Positions 7,501 through 15,957 of a DNA stretch of 43,330 bases are shown here, piece by piece; within the stretch, counting starts at the first letter, position 1, and every line of letters starts with the position of its first letter. The notes under the pieces are model-generated. The model worked only from the letters and a program-made list of their open reading frames with translations, did not search any database and was not told the origin of the DNA. The stretch comes from Proteobacteria bacterium UBA652. GTDB taxonomy: Bacteria; Pseudomonadota; Gammaproteobacteria; Nitrosococcales; Methylophagaceae. Location of the stretch: NCBI GenBank assembly GCA_002299915.1, contig DBOG01000006.1:1-43330 (forward strand), read 5' to 3'. The position numbers and the translations under genes were made by a program.

Positions 7501-8895
7501 TTGGCTATCTATTTAGATCTGACTATTTTTAGAGCTTACGATATTCGCGGTATTGTAGGTGAAACATTAACAGTGGCAGCAATGGCCTTACTGGGACAGG
7601 CACTGGGAAGTCGTTTACTTGATTTACAGGGAGAACAAACACAGTTTGTTGTCGCAAGAGATGGGCGGCTATCGAGTGGAGATTTGAGCCACGCCTTGGT
7701 TGAAGGTGTGTTAGCCAGTGGTTGCGATGTGTTGGATATAGGGGAAGTACCGACTCCTATATTGTATTATGCGACAGAAAAAACGGCATCAAAATCAGGG
7801 TTGATGATAACAGGCAGCCATAATCCTGCTGCTTATAATGGACTAAAAATAGTGATAGCAGGCGATGCTTTAGCGGGTGCTGATCTGCAAGATTTAGCCA
7901 AACAGATCTCGATAGGCATCTTCCGGCAAGGAGCAGGGCATTATGCGGAAACGGATTTTGTTAGCGATTATCTTGCAGAGGTTCGGCAAAATATTCATTT
8001 GAAGCAAGGTCTACGGATTGTTGTTGATGCAGGTAATGGCGTGGTGGGGCCTGTTATTGTACCTTTATTGACGAAATTAGGTTGCGATATTATCCCGTTA
8101 TACTGTGAGGTAGATGGCCATTTTCCGCATCATCATCCAAATACGAGCGAGCCTGATAATTTACAAGATTTAATTGAACGAGTGCAGCATGAAAAGGCCG
8201 ATTTGGGATTGGCTTTTGACGGCGATGGGGATCGGTTAGGATTAGTCGATGAGGCTGGGAATATTATCTGGCCAGACAGGCAATTAGCGCTCTATGCCCA
8301 AGCAGTTTTGGCGCAACAGCCAGGTGAAACCATTGTTTATGATGTTAAAAGTTCATCATATCTGAAGCAGGTAATTGAGGGTGCGGGCGGTAAGGCACTG
8401 ATGGTGGCATCGGGTTACCCCTTGATAAAACAAGCAATGCAAGTACATTCTGCGCCATTGGGTGGCGAGATGAGTGGTCATATCTTTTTTAACGATCGCT
8501 GGTATGGGTTTGATGATGCGCTGTATACTGCATGTCGTTTATTAGAGATTGTCTCTGCATCAATAGGTGAGATGAAAGTAAGCACTCTCTTTTCTCTCTT
8601 ACCATCTGCGGTGGAAAGCACCGCTGAACTGATGGTGCCGACACAGGAAGGCGCATCAGAAGCGATAATGGAAAAATTTGTATCGCAGGCTAAATTTGAG
8701 GGCGCGACACTTTTCACAGTGGATGGGCTAAGAGTGGAATGCCCAGATGCTTGGGGCTTGGTGCGTGCATCACATACATCGCCTTGTTTGGTGTTACGAT
8801 TCGAGGCAGATAATAAGCAAGCGATGCAACGTATACAACAGCAGTTTAAAACACAATTATTGGCGATAGCGCCGCAATTAGATTTACCAATATAA
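7501..8895 (+). CDS. algC: Phosphomannomutase/phosphoglucomutase
   Basis: A 464-residue alpha-D-phosphohexomutase interconverting mannose-6-P/mannose-1-P and glucose-6-P/glucose-1-P, supplying sugar nucleotides for exopolysaccharide and LPS. Motifs in order: RAYDIRG at residue 11; the phosphoserine loop TGSHNP with catalytic Ser106; the Mg-binding DGDGDR near 245; the sugar-specificity loop GGEMSGH near 325; and the phosphate-binding loop RASHTSP near 425. Length equals classical AlgC (about 463). The start is a TTG at 7501; the next in-frame ATG would remove the RAYDIRG motif, so TTG is preferred. The upstream membrane protein gene is probably co-transcribed. Confidence 0.93.
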   Translation: MAIYLDLTIFRAYDIRGIVGETLTVAAMALLGQALGSRLLDLQGEQTQFVVARDGRLSSGDLSHALVEGVLASGCDVLDIGEVPTPILYYATEKTASKSGLMITGSHNPAAYNGLKIVIAGDALAGADLQDLAKQISIGIFRQGAGHYAETDFVSDYLAEVRQNIHLKQGLRIVVDAGNGVVGPVIVPLLTKLGCDIIPLYCEVDGHFPHHHPNTSEPDNLQDLIERVQHEKADLGLAFDGDGDRLGLVDEAGNIIWPDRQLALYAQAVLAQQPGETIVYDVKSSSYLKQVIEGAGGKALMVASGYPLIKQAMQVHSAPLGGEMSGHIFFNDRWYGFDDALYTACRLLEIVSASIGEMKVSTLFSLLPSAVESTAELMVPTQEGASEAIMEKFVSQAKFEGATLFTVDGLRVECPDAWGLVRASHTSPCLVLRFEADNKQAMQRIQQQFKTQLLAIAPQLDLPI

Positions 8896-8907
8896 AGAAG
8901 AGAAAAG

Positions 8908-9780
8908 ATGAGTTTAACGACACAACGGGCAGCACAAGTTGCAGAAGTTCTGACAGAGGCATTGCCTTATATTCAGCGGTTTGCAGGTAAAGTGCTGGTG
9001 ATTAAATATGGCGGCAATGCCATGGTGGATGCGGCGTTAAAAAATAGTTTTGCGCGCGATATTGTGCTGCTTAAGGCGGTGGGGATCCATCCTGTGGTGG
9101 TGCATGGTGGTGGGCCGCAGATCGGTGAAATGTTGGATAAAATAGGCAAGAAAAGTGACTTTATCGGCGGTATGCGGGTAACTGACAGCGACACCATGGA
9201 AGTAGTGGAAATGGTGTTGGGCGGTCAGGTAAACAAAAATATTGTGGATTTAATCCATAGCCATGGTGGTCGAGCTGTTGGTTTGACAGGTAAAGATGGC
9301 GGCTTGTTGGAGGCGGAGAAGTTAATCGGCCAAGATGGTGCAGATTTAGGCTATGTTGGTAAAGTGAAATCGATTGATACCAGTGTGGTTGATATGTTGA
9401 CCCGTAGTGACTTTATACCTGTTATTGCGCCGATTGGAGTGGATAACCAGGGGGCATCTTATAATATTAATGCCGACTTGGTGGCAGGCAAGATCGCAGA
9501 AGTCTTGCAGGCAGAAAAATTAATTTTATTGACCAATACGCCTGGTTTATTAGATGCAGAAGGTGAGCTACTGACAGGATTAAAGGCAACTCAGGTAAGT
9601 GAATTGATTGAGCAGGGTGTGATCCATGGTGGCATGTTACCTAAAATTGGCTGTGCCTTAGATGCAGTACAGGCCGGTGTGACCAGCGCACATATTGTTG
9701 ATGGGCGGGTGCAGCATGTGGTGTTATTAGAGATGTTTACAGATGAAGGCGTGGGAACATTGATTAAGGGAGGGCAGTAA
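8908..9780 (+). CDS. argB: Acetylglutamate kinase
   Basis: A 290-residue amino acid kinase that phosphorylates N-acetylglutamate, the second step of arginine synthesis. Visible motifs are VIKYGGNAM (ATP site) near residue 30, VHGGGPQIG near 65, the substrate region NINADLVAGKIAE near 195, and GGMLPK near 247. The N-terminal helix upstream of the kinase core (residues 1-25) is typical of the arginine-sensitive hexameric type, so feedback inhibition by arginine is likely from family knowledge. It follows algC by 12 bases with a purine-rich AAGAAGAGAAAAG leader, and slmA starts one base after its stop codon. Confidence 0.96.
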   Translation: MSLTTQRAAQVAEVLTEALPYIQRFAGKVLVIKYGGNAMVDAALKNSFARDIVLLKAVGIHPVVVHGGGPQIGEMLDKIGKKSDFIGGMRVTDSDTMEVVEMVLGGQVNKNIVDLIHSHGGRAVGLTGKDGGLLEAEKLIGQDGADLGYVGKVKSIDTSVVDMLTRSDFIPVIAPIGVDNQGASYNINADLVAGKIAEVLQAEKLILLTNTPGLLDAEGELLTGLKATQVSELIEQGVIHGGMLPKIGCALDAVQAGVTSAHIVDGRVQHVVLLEMFTDEGVGTLIKGGQ

Positions 9781-9781
9781 T

Positions 9782-10381
9782 ATGGCAGATAAAATGTCAC
9801 GGCAACAGGCTATTCTGGCGGCATTTGCACGGGAATTGGAGCAGCATCCTGGCGAACGTGTCACCACAGCCCAACTGGCCAAGAGTTTAGGCGTATCAGA
9901 AGCGGCGCTATACCGACACTTTCCAAGTAAAGCACGGATGTTTGAAGGCTTAATAGAATTTGCAGAAGACACAGTTTTTACGTTAATTAATCGGATTTTA
10001 GCAGAAGAAAGAGATCCACTTGCGCGCTGTGAAAAAATCATTGCATTGATGCTGGGGTTTAGTGCGAAAAACCCAGGGATCAGCAGTGTGCTTGTAGGAT
10101 CGGCATTAACGGGTGAAACACCGCGTTTGCGCCAGCGTGTAAGTCAGTTTTTTGAACGATTGGAAACACAATTTAGACAAATACTACGAGAAGCAGAGCT
10201 ACACTTGATGCAAGCGGAACCAAGGCCGGTGAATGAGACTGCTAATCTGTTGCTGGCGGTGGTTGAAGGCCGGATGGCGCAGTTTGTGCGCAGTGGCTTC
10301 AGTCAGTCACCGATTGTTGCATGGACAACGCAGTGGACGGTATTACAGCGGATATTACAGGAATATCGCCCAGCAAATTAG
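9782..10381 (+). CDS. slmA: Nucleoid occlusion factor SlmA (TetR family)
   Basis: A 199-residue TetR-fold protein. The N-terminal helix-turn-helix is clear at residues 28-50 (TAQLAKSLGVSEAALYRHFP), followed by SKARMFEGLIEF as in E. coli SlmA. That protein binds specific chromosomal sites and antagonises FtsZ assembly over the nucleoid. The C-terminal ligand-like domain has the expected length. It is the last gene of the rightward run. Its TAG overlaps the stop codon of the convergent DUF4124 gene, leaving no space for a terminator between them. Confidence 0.9.
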   Translation: MADKMSRQQAILAAFARELEQHPGERVTTAQLAKSLGVSEAALYRHFPSKARMFEGLIEFAEDTVFTLINRILAEERDPLARCEKIIALMLGFSAKNPGISSVLVGSALTGETPRLRQRVSQFFERLETQFRQILREAELHLMQAEPRPVNETANLLLAVVEGRMAQFVRSGFSQSPIVAWTTQWTVLQRILQEYRPAN

Positions 10382-11004
10382 TGAGCGCGAGCGGAGAGTA
10401 ATTTTTTAAGGCGTTCAAGGTTCTCTTCATGCCAGATCACGCGTGCCTCACGTTCTTTTTCTTGTTCCACAATGGCTTGGCTATTTAATGCGATATTATT
10501 GGCAATAATCTCTAAGTTGGCTTCTAATTGTTCGCTTAGGGGCTGGCCGCTTAATTCTTCTTCCGCGGCCCGCGCTTGTAGGTCACGTTGATTAGCAAGT
10601 AATTGACTTTGCTTGTCTGTTGCCGCCAGCAACTCTTTATCACGCTTACTGAATTCATAATCGCGTACTTTAATGAAGTTTGCTTCAGAATAGTGTGTTT
10701 CAAGAAATTCAGCATCTTCTTTTGCTTGTTGTTTTTGAGCGGCTTCCGCAGCTAGTTTTGCTTCTTTTTCAGCCACTATGGCAGCGAGCTCTTCTTCCGT
10801 GGGTGCAGGATCGACCCGTTTGATAAGGCGCATTGTTTGGCCATTCAATACATCATAACCTTGTTGGCTTATGTCGGCAGGCAAGGTGCTTGTTATTACT
10901 GTTCCGCCATTGGGAGCAGTATAGCGATACATATATCCCGCTGAGGCAGGTATTGCATAAGAGAGTAGTAGGCAGAGACTTAACTGTAGCGTAGATTTTA
11001 TCAT
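10378..11004 (-). CDS. Secreted DUF4124-type coiled-coil protein
   Basis: A 208-residue protein with a signal peptide (SLCLLLSYAIPASA, cleavage near residue 22). The short domain after it, MYRYTAPNGGTVITSTLPAD, matches the start of DUF4124 proteins, where a Tyr-rich strand is followed by a strand-turn motif. Residues about 65-205 are charged, Glu/Lys/Ala-rich and predicted to form long helices or coiled coil. It probably acts in the periplasm; no function is known to me. It is convergent with slmA and preceded on its strand by a 230-base gap behind pyrE. Confidence 0.7.
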   Translation of the reverse strand: MIKSTLQLSLCLLLSYAIPASAGYMYRYTAPNGGTVITSTLPADISQQGYDVLNGQTMRLIKRVDPAPTEEELAAIVAEKEAKLAAEAAQKQQAKEDAEFLETHYSEANFIKVRDYEFSKRDKELLAATDKQSQLLANQRDLQARAAEEELSGQPLSEQLEANLEIIANNIALNSQAIVEQEKEREARVIWHEENLERLKKLLSARAH

Positions 11005-11234
11005 TAGGCGATCCTATAATTAGTGTTTATACAATAAATTAAGCATTATTTGTGCCAACATGCTGAATTAGAATGTAAATACAAGTGTATTGGTTGGTAT
11101 AGCGGGCTAACAGGTGCATAGTAACGTTTGGGATTTATCCAAAGCGACATGGTTTTTTCTGTGTCTATCGTCTGAAAGTGACGTATTACGTCAGTTTATT
11201 GAACTAGCACGGAAGTGTTTTTGAGTATTCTGGT

Positions 11235-11888
11235 TCACACACCATATTGCTGCTGATAGGCAATAATGGCGTCTCGATGTTGGCTTAAGATCGGTTGCGT
11301 ATCGAGATAGCTGAGCAAATTATCCAGGGTAATGATATTGATCACAGGGATCTGATAATCGTGTTCTACTTGCTGAATCGCTGAGCGTGCATCTTGCCCT
11401 CGCTCCTGACGATCTAAAGCAATAATAACACCAGCTGGGCTGGCATTTGCGGATTGAATGATGTCAATAGATTCACGCACAGACGTGCCCGCAGAGATAA
11501 CATCATCAATAATTAAGACTTTGCCATTAAGTGGCGCGCCTACTAATTGTCCCCCTTCGCCATGATCTTTTATTTCTTTACGATTGAAGCTGTAGGGCAT
11601 ATCACGCTGGTGATGATCCGCTAATGCGACAACGGTAGCGGCCGCCAATGGAATACCCTTATAAGCGGGGCCAAATAGAGTATCAAATTGTATGTCAGAA
11701 TCAACAATAGCTTGAGCATAAAATTGACCTAGCCGTGCCAGGCTAACACCACTATTAAATAAGCCACTATTGAAAAAATAAGGGCTAACACGGCCTGATT
11801 TAAGGGTAAATTCACCTAGTTGTAGTACGCCCGTAGCCAGTGCGAATTCAATGAAGTCATGTTGGTAGGCTTTCATAGAGGCGCTCAT
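11235..11888 (-). CDS. pyrE: Orotate phosphoribosyltransferase
   Basis: A 217-residue enzyme joining orotate and PRPP to form orotidine-5'-phosphate in pyrimidine synthesis. The PRPP-binding motif VLIIDDVISAGTSVRES is present near residue 122, with the upstream FGPAYKGIPLAA loop and the substrate KSGRVSPYFFN region near 28. The annotated start overlaps metW by four bases (ATGA-type junction); an internal ATG four codons later is an alternative start closer to typical homologues. Linkage to metXW rather than argB differs from E. coli, but pyrE is often mobile within this neighbourhood. Confidence 0.95.
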   Translation of the reverse strand: MSASMKAYQHDFIEFALATGVLQLGEFTLKSGRVSPYFFNSGLFNSGVSLARLGQFYAQAIVDSDIQFDTLFGPAYKGIPLAAATVVALADHHQRDMPYSFNRKEIKDHGEGGQLVGAPLNGKVLIIDDVISAGTSVRESIDIIQSANASPAGVIIALDRQERGQDARSAIQQVEHDYQIPVINIITLDNLLSYLDTQPILSQHRDAIIAYQQQYGV

Positions 11889-12490
11889 AATGGTTTTTTC
11901 TGTATCTGATAGAGGGCAATTTGACCAAATAAATTGGGCAATAGCTTTGTCCCTAAGGTATCTTTGTGTTCGTGATTGACAATGCTACGTTGCACTATAT
12001 CCAGTTGTAAATCTTGGCATAGCTGTTCGAAATCATGCACGGTACATAAATGGATATTCGGTGTATTAAACCAGGGGTTAGGTAGGGTGTGAGAAAATGG
12101 CATTTTACCCGCAAAGGCAAGCTGCATACGATTTTGCCAATAACCAAAATTAGGGAAAGAAATAATGGCTTGCTGACCGACTCGAACAATCTCTTGCAGT
12201 AGAAAATCAGGATTTTGCATGGCTTGTAAGGTCTGAGATAAAATGACAAAATCAACACTTTGATCTTGAAACTGAGGCAAACCCTGATCTAAATCAGCCT
12301 GAATAACATTGATGCCCGAGGCGATACATTCGGTGAATTTGCCATTATCAATTTCGACGCCATAGCCTTGGATATTCCGTTGTTTTAGGTGCTTTAATAG
12401 CGCACCATTGTCACAGCCTAAATCTAATACACGGGTACCATCGGGGATCCAATCGCTAATAATTTGTTGATCGATGCGTAAATTCATCAA
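11885..12490 (-). CDS. metW: Methionine biosynthesis protein MetW
   Basis: A 201-residue class I methyltransferase-like protein. The SAM-binding motif is RVLDLGCDNGALLKHL near residue 20, followed by the acidic end of the second strand (GYGVEID) and the QADLDQGL motif. MetW is almost always encoded directly after metX and is needed with it for homoserine acylation in several proteobacteria. The start codon overlaps the metX stop by four bases, so the two are translationally coupled, and metW in turn overlaps pyrE. Confidence 0.93.
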   Translation of the reverse strand: MMNLRIDQQIISDWIPDGTRVLDLGCDNGALLKHLKQRNIQGYGVEIDNGKFTECIASGINVIQADLDQGLPQFQDQSVDFVILSQTLQAMQNPDFLLQEIVRVGQQAIISFPNFGYWQNRMQLAFAGKMPFSHTLPNPWFNTPNIHLCTVHDFEQLCQDLQLDIVQRSIVNHEHKDTLGTKLLPNLFGQIALYQIQKKPL

Positions 12491-13632
12491 GCGGCTCCCA
12501 CGGTGATTTTTTGCATATAGGTCTCGAAGATTTCCATATAGCGTGGGATCGGCATTAAAAAAGCATCGTGGCCTTGGTGGGCTTCAATTTCGGCATAACT
12601 GACCTCTTTATCAGATTGTAATAAGGCAGCGACAATTTCTTGAGAGCGCGCTGGTGAGAAGCGCCAATCGCTGGTGAAAGAGATAACCAGACTGTGTGCT
12701 TGGATATTTGCCATCGCGACGGCAAGATCATCATTAAAGGCTTTAGCGGGGTCAAAATAATCCAATGCCTTAGTCATTAACAGATAGGTATTAGCATCGA
12801 AGCGGTTCACAAAAGATTCACTTTGATAGCGCAAATAACTTTCCACTTCAAATTCAACATCATAGCCATAATTTAAGCTGCCACTACGTAAGTCACGACC
12901 AAATTTTTCTTTCATAGCTTGATCAGAAAGATAGGTAATATGGCCGAGCATACGCGCTAAACCTAAGCCTTGACGAGGAAGCGTATTGTGCTGGGTATAA
13001 TGGCCTTCATGAAACTCAGGGTCGGATTGTATAGCCTGTCGCGCGACCTCATTGAAGGCAATATTTTGTGCTGATAACTTGGGTGCAGCGGCAATGATCA
13101 ATGCATGGCGTATGCGATTAGGTAAGCTCATCGCCCATTGCATCGCTTGCATCGCACCAAGGCTGCCGCCAACGACAGCTGCCCATTGTGTGATTGTTAG
13201 GTGATCGGCTAATATGGTTTGGCTACGCACCCAATCTGGCACCGTCATAATTGGAAAATCTGGACCATATACTGCACCGGTTTCTGGATTGATACTGCTA
13301 GGGCCAGTCGAACCACCACAACCACCCAGATTATTAGGACACACAACAAAAAACTTGTTGGTATCAATTGCTTTGCCAGGGCCAATCGCGCTATCCCACC
13401 AGCCAGGTCGCTTGTCCCCCAGATCATGATAACCTGCGGCATGATGATCGCCTGATAGGGCATGGCAAATCAGTACTGCGTTACTGGCATTAGCATTAAG
13501 GGTGCCGTATGTCTCATACACAAGCTCATATTGCGCTAGCGTACGCCCACAATCCAACGCCAGCGGCGTGGTGCAATGCAAGGTTTGCGGGCTGACCAAT
13601 CCAACTGAGTCAGCGGGGATGGATGCGGGCAT
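12487..13632 (-). CDS. metX: Homoserine O-acyltransferase MetX
   Basis: A 381-residue alpha/beta hydrolase-fold enzyme that activates homoserine for methionine synthesis. Visible: the oxyanion region LICHALSGDHHAAG near residue 55, the nucleophile elbow VVGGSLGAMQAMQW with Ser near 157, the catalytic Asp in SFTSDWRFSP, and the His in HQGHDAFLMP near the end. Family members use either acetyl-CoA or succinyl-CoA; pairing with metW is frequent in succinyl-using proteobacterial MetX, but I cannot decide from motifs alone. No SAM riboswitch was recognised in the upstream 110 bases. Confidence 0.93.
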   Translation of the reverse strand: MPASIPADSVGLVSPQTLHCTTPLALDCGRTLAQYELVYETYGTLNANASNAVLICHALSGDHHAAGYHDLGDKRPGWWDSAIGPGKAIDTNKFFVVCPNNLGGCGGSTGPSSINPETGAVYGPDFPIMTVPDWVRSQTILADHLTITQWAAVVGGSLGAMQAMQWAMSLPNRIRHALIIAAAPKLSAQNIAFNEVARQAIQSDPEFHEGHYTQHNTLPRQGLGLARMLGHITYLSDQAMKEKFGRDLRSGSLNYGYDVEFEVESYLRYQSESFVNRFDANTYLLMTKALDYFDPAKAFNDDLAVAMANIQAHSLVISFTSDWRFSPARSQEIVAALLQSDKEVSYAEIEAHQGHDAFLMPIPRYMEIFETYMQKITVGAA

Positions 13633-13743
13633 ATGTCTGTCTATATTCCTTATATTTATGTTAGTAAGCCACAGAGGCTTTTGCCGATATGTGTTTATAA
13701 GCGTTCAGTCTAAATAGTTGCCTGAGTGAGTGCAAGTGATGCA

Positions 13744-14316
13744 TTAAGATAATAGAGGAAGAATGAGCATCAATAGGGTTTGTAAGCCCACTAAAACAAT
13801 AAGTGGAGCAAGGTCAAATCCAGCGATTGGCGGGAAATACCGCTGAATGGGCTTGAGTAAAGGTGCATTCATCTTTCTGACCAATGGCGCGACGGGATGA
13901 TAAGCCCCCTGTGGGCCTAGCCAGCTGAGAACGGCTTGAATCAAAATGCTAGCGCTAAAGAGTGTGATACCAAGAGAAAATAGCGTTGCTAGGGTGGCGA
14001 AAAAGAGAACGTCGACGGAAAGTGATTGACTATTTAGGACGTTAATCAATGTTACTTTGGCTAGGGAGATAGTCAGTAACAGGCCAATAGTTGCAGCATC
14101 CCAGTGGCCAATTGTTTTAAGATTATTCGGTAATATGCGACGGATAAAGCCGATAGGCGATTGGGTAAGGCGGAGAATAAATTGGACGGCAACATGGCTG
14201 GGATCCCATGCCGCCCACCGCATGATCAGTCGTAAGCCGAGTAAGCCAAGGTAAAGCCCAAAGATAATTTCAATGAGAAGAATGAGTGGCTGGCTGCCAT
14301 CTCCATTAGTCATCAT
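13744..14316 (-). CDS. yggT: YggT family membrane protein
   Basis: A 190-residue protein made of two tandem YggT modules, each with two hydrophobic segments. The family pattern appears as RWAAWDPSHVAVQFILRLTQSP in the first half, and SWLGPQGAYHPVAPLVRKMN with LLKPIQRYFPP in the second. YggT proteins have been linked to osmotic tolerance, but the mechanism is unclear. It overlaps the end of proC by 11 bases, the usual yggS-proC-yggT operon of gammaproteobacteria. Confidence 0.92.
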   Translation of the reverse strand: MMTNGDGSQPLILLIEIIFGLYLGLLGLRLIMRWAAWDPSHVAVQFILRLTQSPIGFIRRILPNNLKTIGHWDAATIGLLLTISLAKVTLINVLNSQSLSVDVLFFATLATLFSLGITLFSASILIQAVLSWLGPQGAYHPVAPLVRKMNAPLLKPIQRYFPPIAGFDLAPLIVLVGLQTLLMLILPLLS

Positions 14317-15142
14317 CTTGGCCTAGTTGTTGCGCTAATAACTGGGATTGGTCGGCTGCTGCTATCAGTGATTTTTTTACTAAGGCGCGTAGATCACCCG
14401 CCTCAAAGGTCTTGAGTGCTTGTTCCGTTGTGCCACCAGGAGACGTTACGCGTTCACGTAGGGTGGCGGTTGAGACGCTGCTTTCCAACGCCATTTTTGC
14501 AGCACCAAACGCGGTTTGCAAGCAAAGTAAGCGTGCTGTTTCAGGATCCAGCCCCATTTCAATTGCAGCTTGTTCCATCGCTTCCATCAAGAGAAAAAAA
14601 TAGGCGGGGCCACTGCCCGATAAGGCGGTGACTGCATCCATTTGCGATTCATTCTCAATCCAAACGGTGGTGCCGACGGCGCGTAACAGTGCTTCGGTAT
14701 GATCACGTTGCGCTGGGCTCACATGGTGATTGGCACATAGCGCACTTGCACCCGCTTGCACTAATGCGGGAGTATTAGGCATCACCCGCACAATGGCTGC
14801 CGTATTACTAGGTGAGATCCAACGTGCAATATCCTCCAATTGTAGGCCTGCCGCGATAGAAATTAGCAATGCATCGGCTGACCATTGGGGCGCAAGTCGT
14901 CTAGCAACCGATTGTAATTGTTGTGGTTTAACGGCAAGCACTAGGATATCGCAATCCTGAGCAGCCGTGAGATTACAGTCATAGCTATGCACAGGGTAGG
15001 TCGCCGTTAACGATTGCCGACTGTCTGGATTAGGATCGGCAACATGGATATTTTGCGGATTAAACCCGTCGGTAATCAAGCCGCCGATAAGGCTTCGCGC
15101 CATATTACCGCCACCGATAAAGGTGATTTTGCCATTTTTCAT
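14306..15142 (-). CDS. proC: Pyrroline-5-carboxylate reductase
   Basis: A 278-residue enzyme that reduces pyrroline-5-carboxylate to proline with NAD(P)H. The Rossmann motif FIGGGNMARSLIGGL is at residue 9, VLAVKPQQL follows near 70, and the C-terminal signature ALSGSGPAYFFLLMEAM is near 168, with TSPGGTTEQAL near 232. Length is standard. It is the middle gene of the yggS-proC-yggT group; about 60 bases separate it from yggS. Confidence 0.96.
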   Translation of the reverse strand: MKNGKITFIGGGNMARSLIGGLITDGFNPQNIHVADPNPDSRQSLTATYPVHSYDCNLTAAQDCDILVLAVKPQQLQSVARRLAPQWSADALLISIAAGLQLEDIARWISPSNTAAIVRVMPNTPALVQAGASALCANHHVSPAQRDHTEALLRAVGTTVWIENESQMDAVTALSGSGPAYFFLLMEAMEQAAIEMGLDPETARLLCLQTAFGAAKMALESSVSTATLRERVTSPGGTTEQALKTFEAGDLRALVKKSLIAAADQSQLLAQQLGQDDD

Positions 15143-15203
15143 AGCGTGGTTCCTCAGTATTTAATGTTCATTATAGGCATGTTAGGCGGTCTCGAACAGA
15201 ATT

Positions 15204-15890
15204 TTAGCCGCTACGCTTTCCGAATAGCCCTGTACCAATACGGACCAAGGTGCTGCCTTCGGCAATGGCAAGCGCCATATCGGCAGACATACCCATAGAC
15301 AGGGTATCAACGGTGTCATAACGTATGGCCAATTCAGTAAATAGCTGATGCGCCTGTTGAAAGCTACTGCGTTGCTGCATCTCGGAGGCAGCGGCGGTGG
15401 GAATGATCATCAGACCGCGCAAGCAAAGTCGCTCTTGTTGTGTGATTTGAGCGGCAAGCGTCATGATCTGCTGGCTATCTACCCCTGATTTATTGGGTTC
15501 ATTATCAATATTTACTTGGATACAGATATTAAGAGGTGACAGCTTTGCAGGACGTTGTGAAGCAAGTCGCTGGATAATTTTATCGCGATCAACACTATGT
15601 ACCCAATCAAAATGTGTCGCGATATCTTTAGTTTTATTAGATTGAATTGGACCAATAAAATGCCATTCCAAATTTAGATCAGTGAGCGCATTTATCTTAA
15701 TTAATGCCTCTTGTAGATAATTTTCACCAAAACAATTTTGTCCGGCTTCCGCAGCGAGACGGAGTGTTTCCACAGGCCGTGTTTTACTGACAGCCAAGAG
15801 TGTGACGCTATTTGCAGGTTTTTTAGCTGCATTTTCCGCGCTTCTGATTTGTGTAAGCAGGTGTTTATATTGTTTTTTTATATCGGACAT
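15204..15890 (-). CDS. yggS: PLP homeostasis protein YggS (PLPBP)
   Basis: A 228-residue, fold-III PLP-binding protein without known catalytic activity, involved in pyridoxal phosphate and amino acid homeostasis. The PLP lysine lies in LLAVSKTRP near residue 36. Further family motifs are FGENYLQEA, WHFIGPIQSNK, the LMIIPTA region and LSMGMSADMALAIAEGST at the end, which forms the phosphate-binding loop. It is divergent from pilT, with 67 bases between start codons, the arrangement also seen in Pseudomonas. Confidence 0.95.
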   Translation of the reverse strand: MSDIKKQYKHLLTQIRSAENAAKKPANSVTLLAVSKTRPVETLRLAAEAGQNCFGENYLQEALIKINALTDLNLEWHFIGPIQSNKTKDIATHFDWVHSVDRDKIIQRLASQRPAKLSPLNICIQVNIDNEPNKSGVDSQQIMTLAAQITQQERLCLRGLMIIPTAAASEMQQRSSFQQAHQLFTELAIRYDTVDTLSMGMSADMALAIAEGSTLVRIGTGLFGKRSG

Positions 15891-15957
15891 CTTGCAAGCT
15901 GGCCTTGACCGCGCTACCTTTGTCAGTGTGATTGCTAATTAATTTGGAGAGTAGGAA

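Noticed and set aside
13660..13685. Possible small hairpin (AAGCC/GGCTT) upstream of metX as a terminator or riboswitch element.
   Set aside because: The stem is only five bases, the T-run is on the wrong side for the leftward genes, and no SAM riboswitch core was recognisable.
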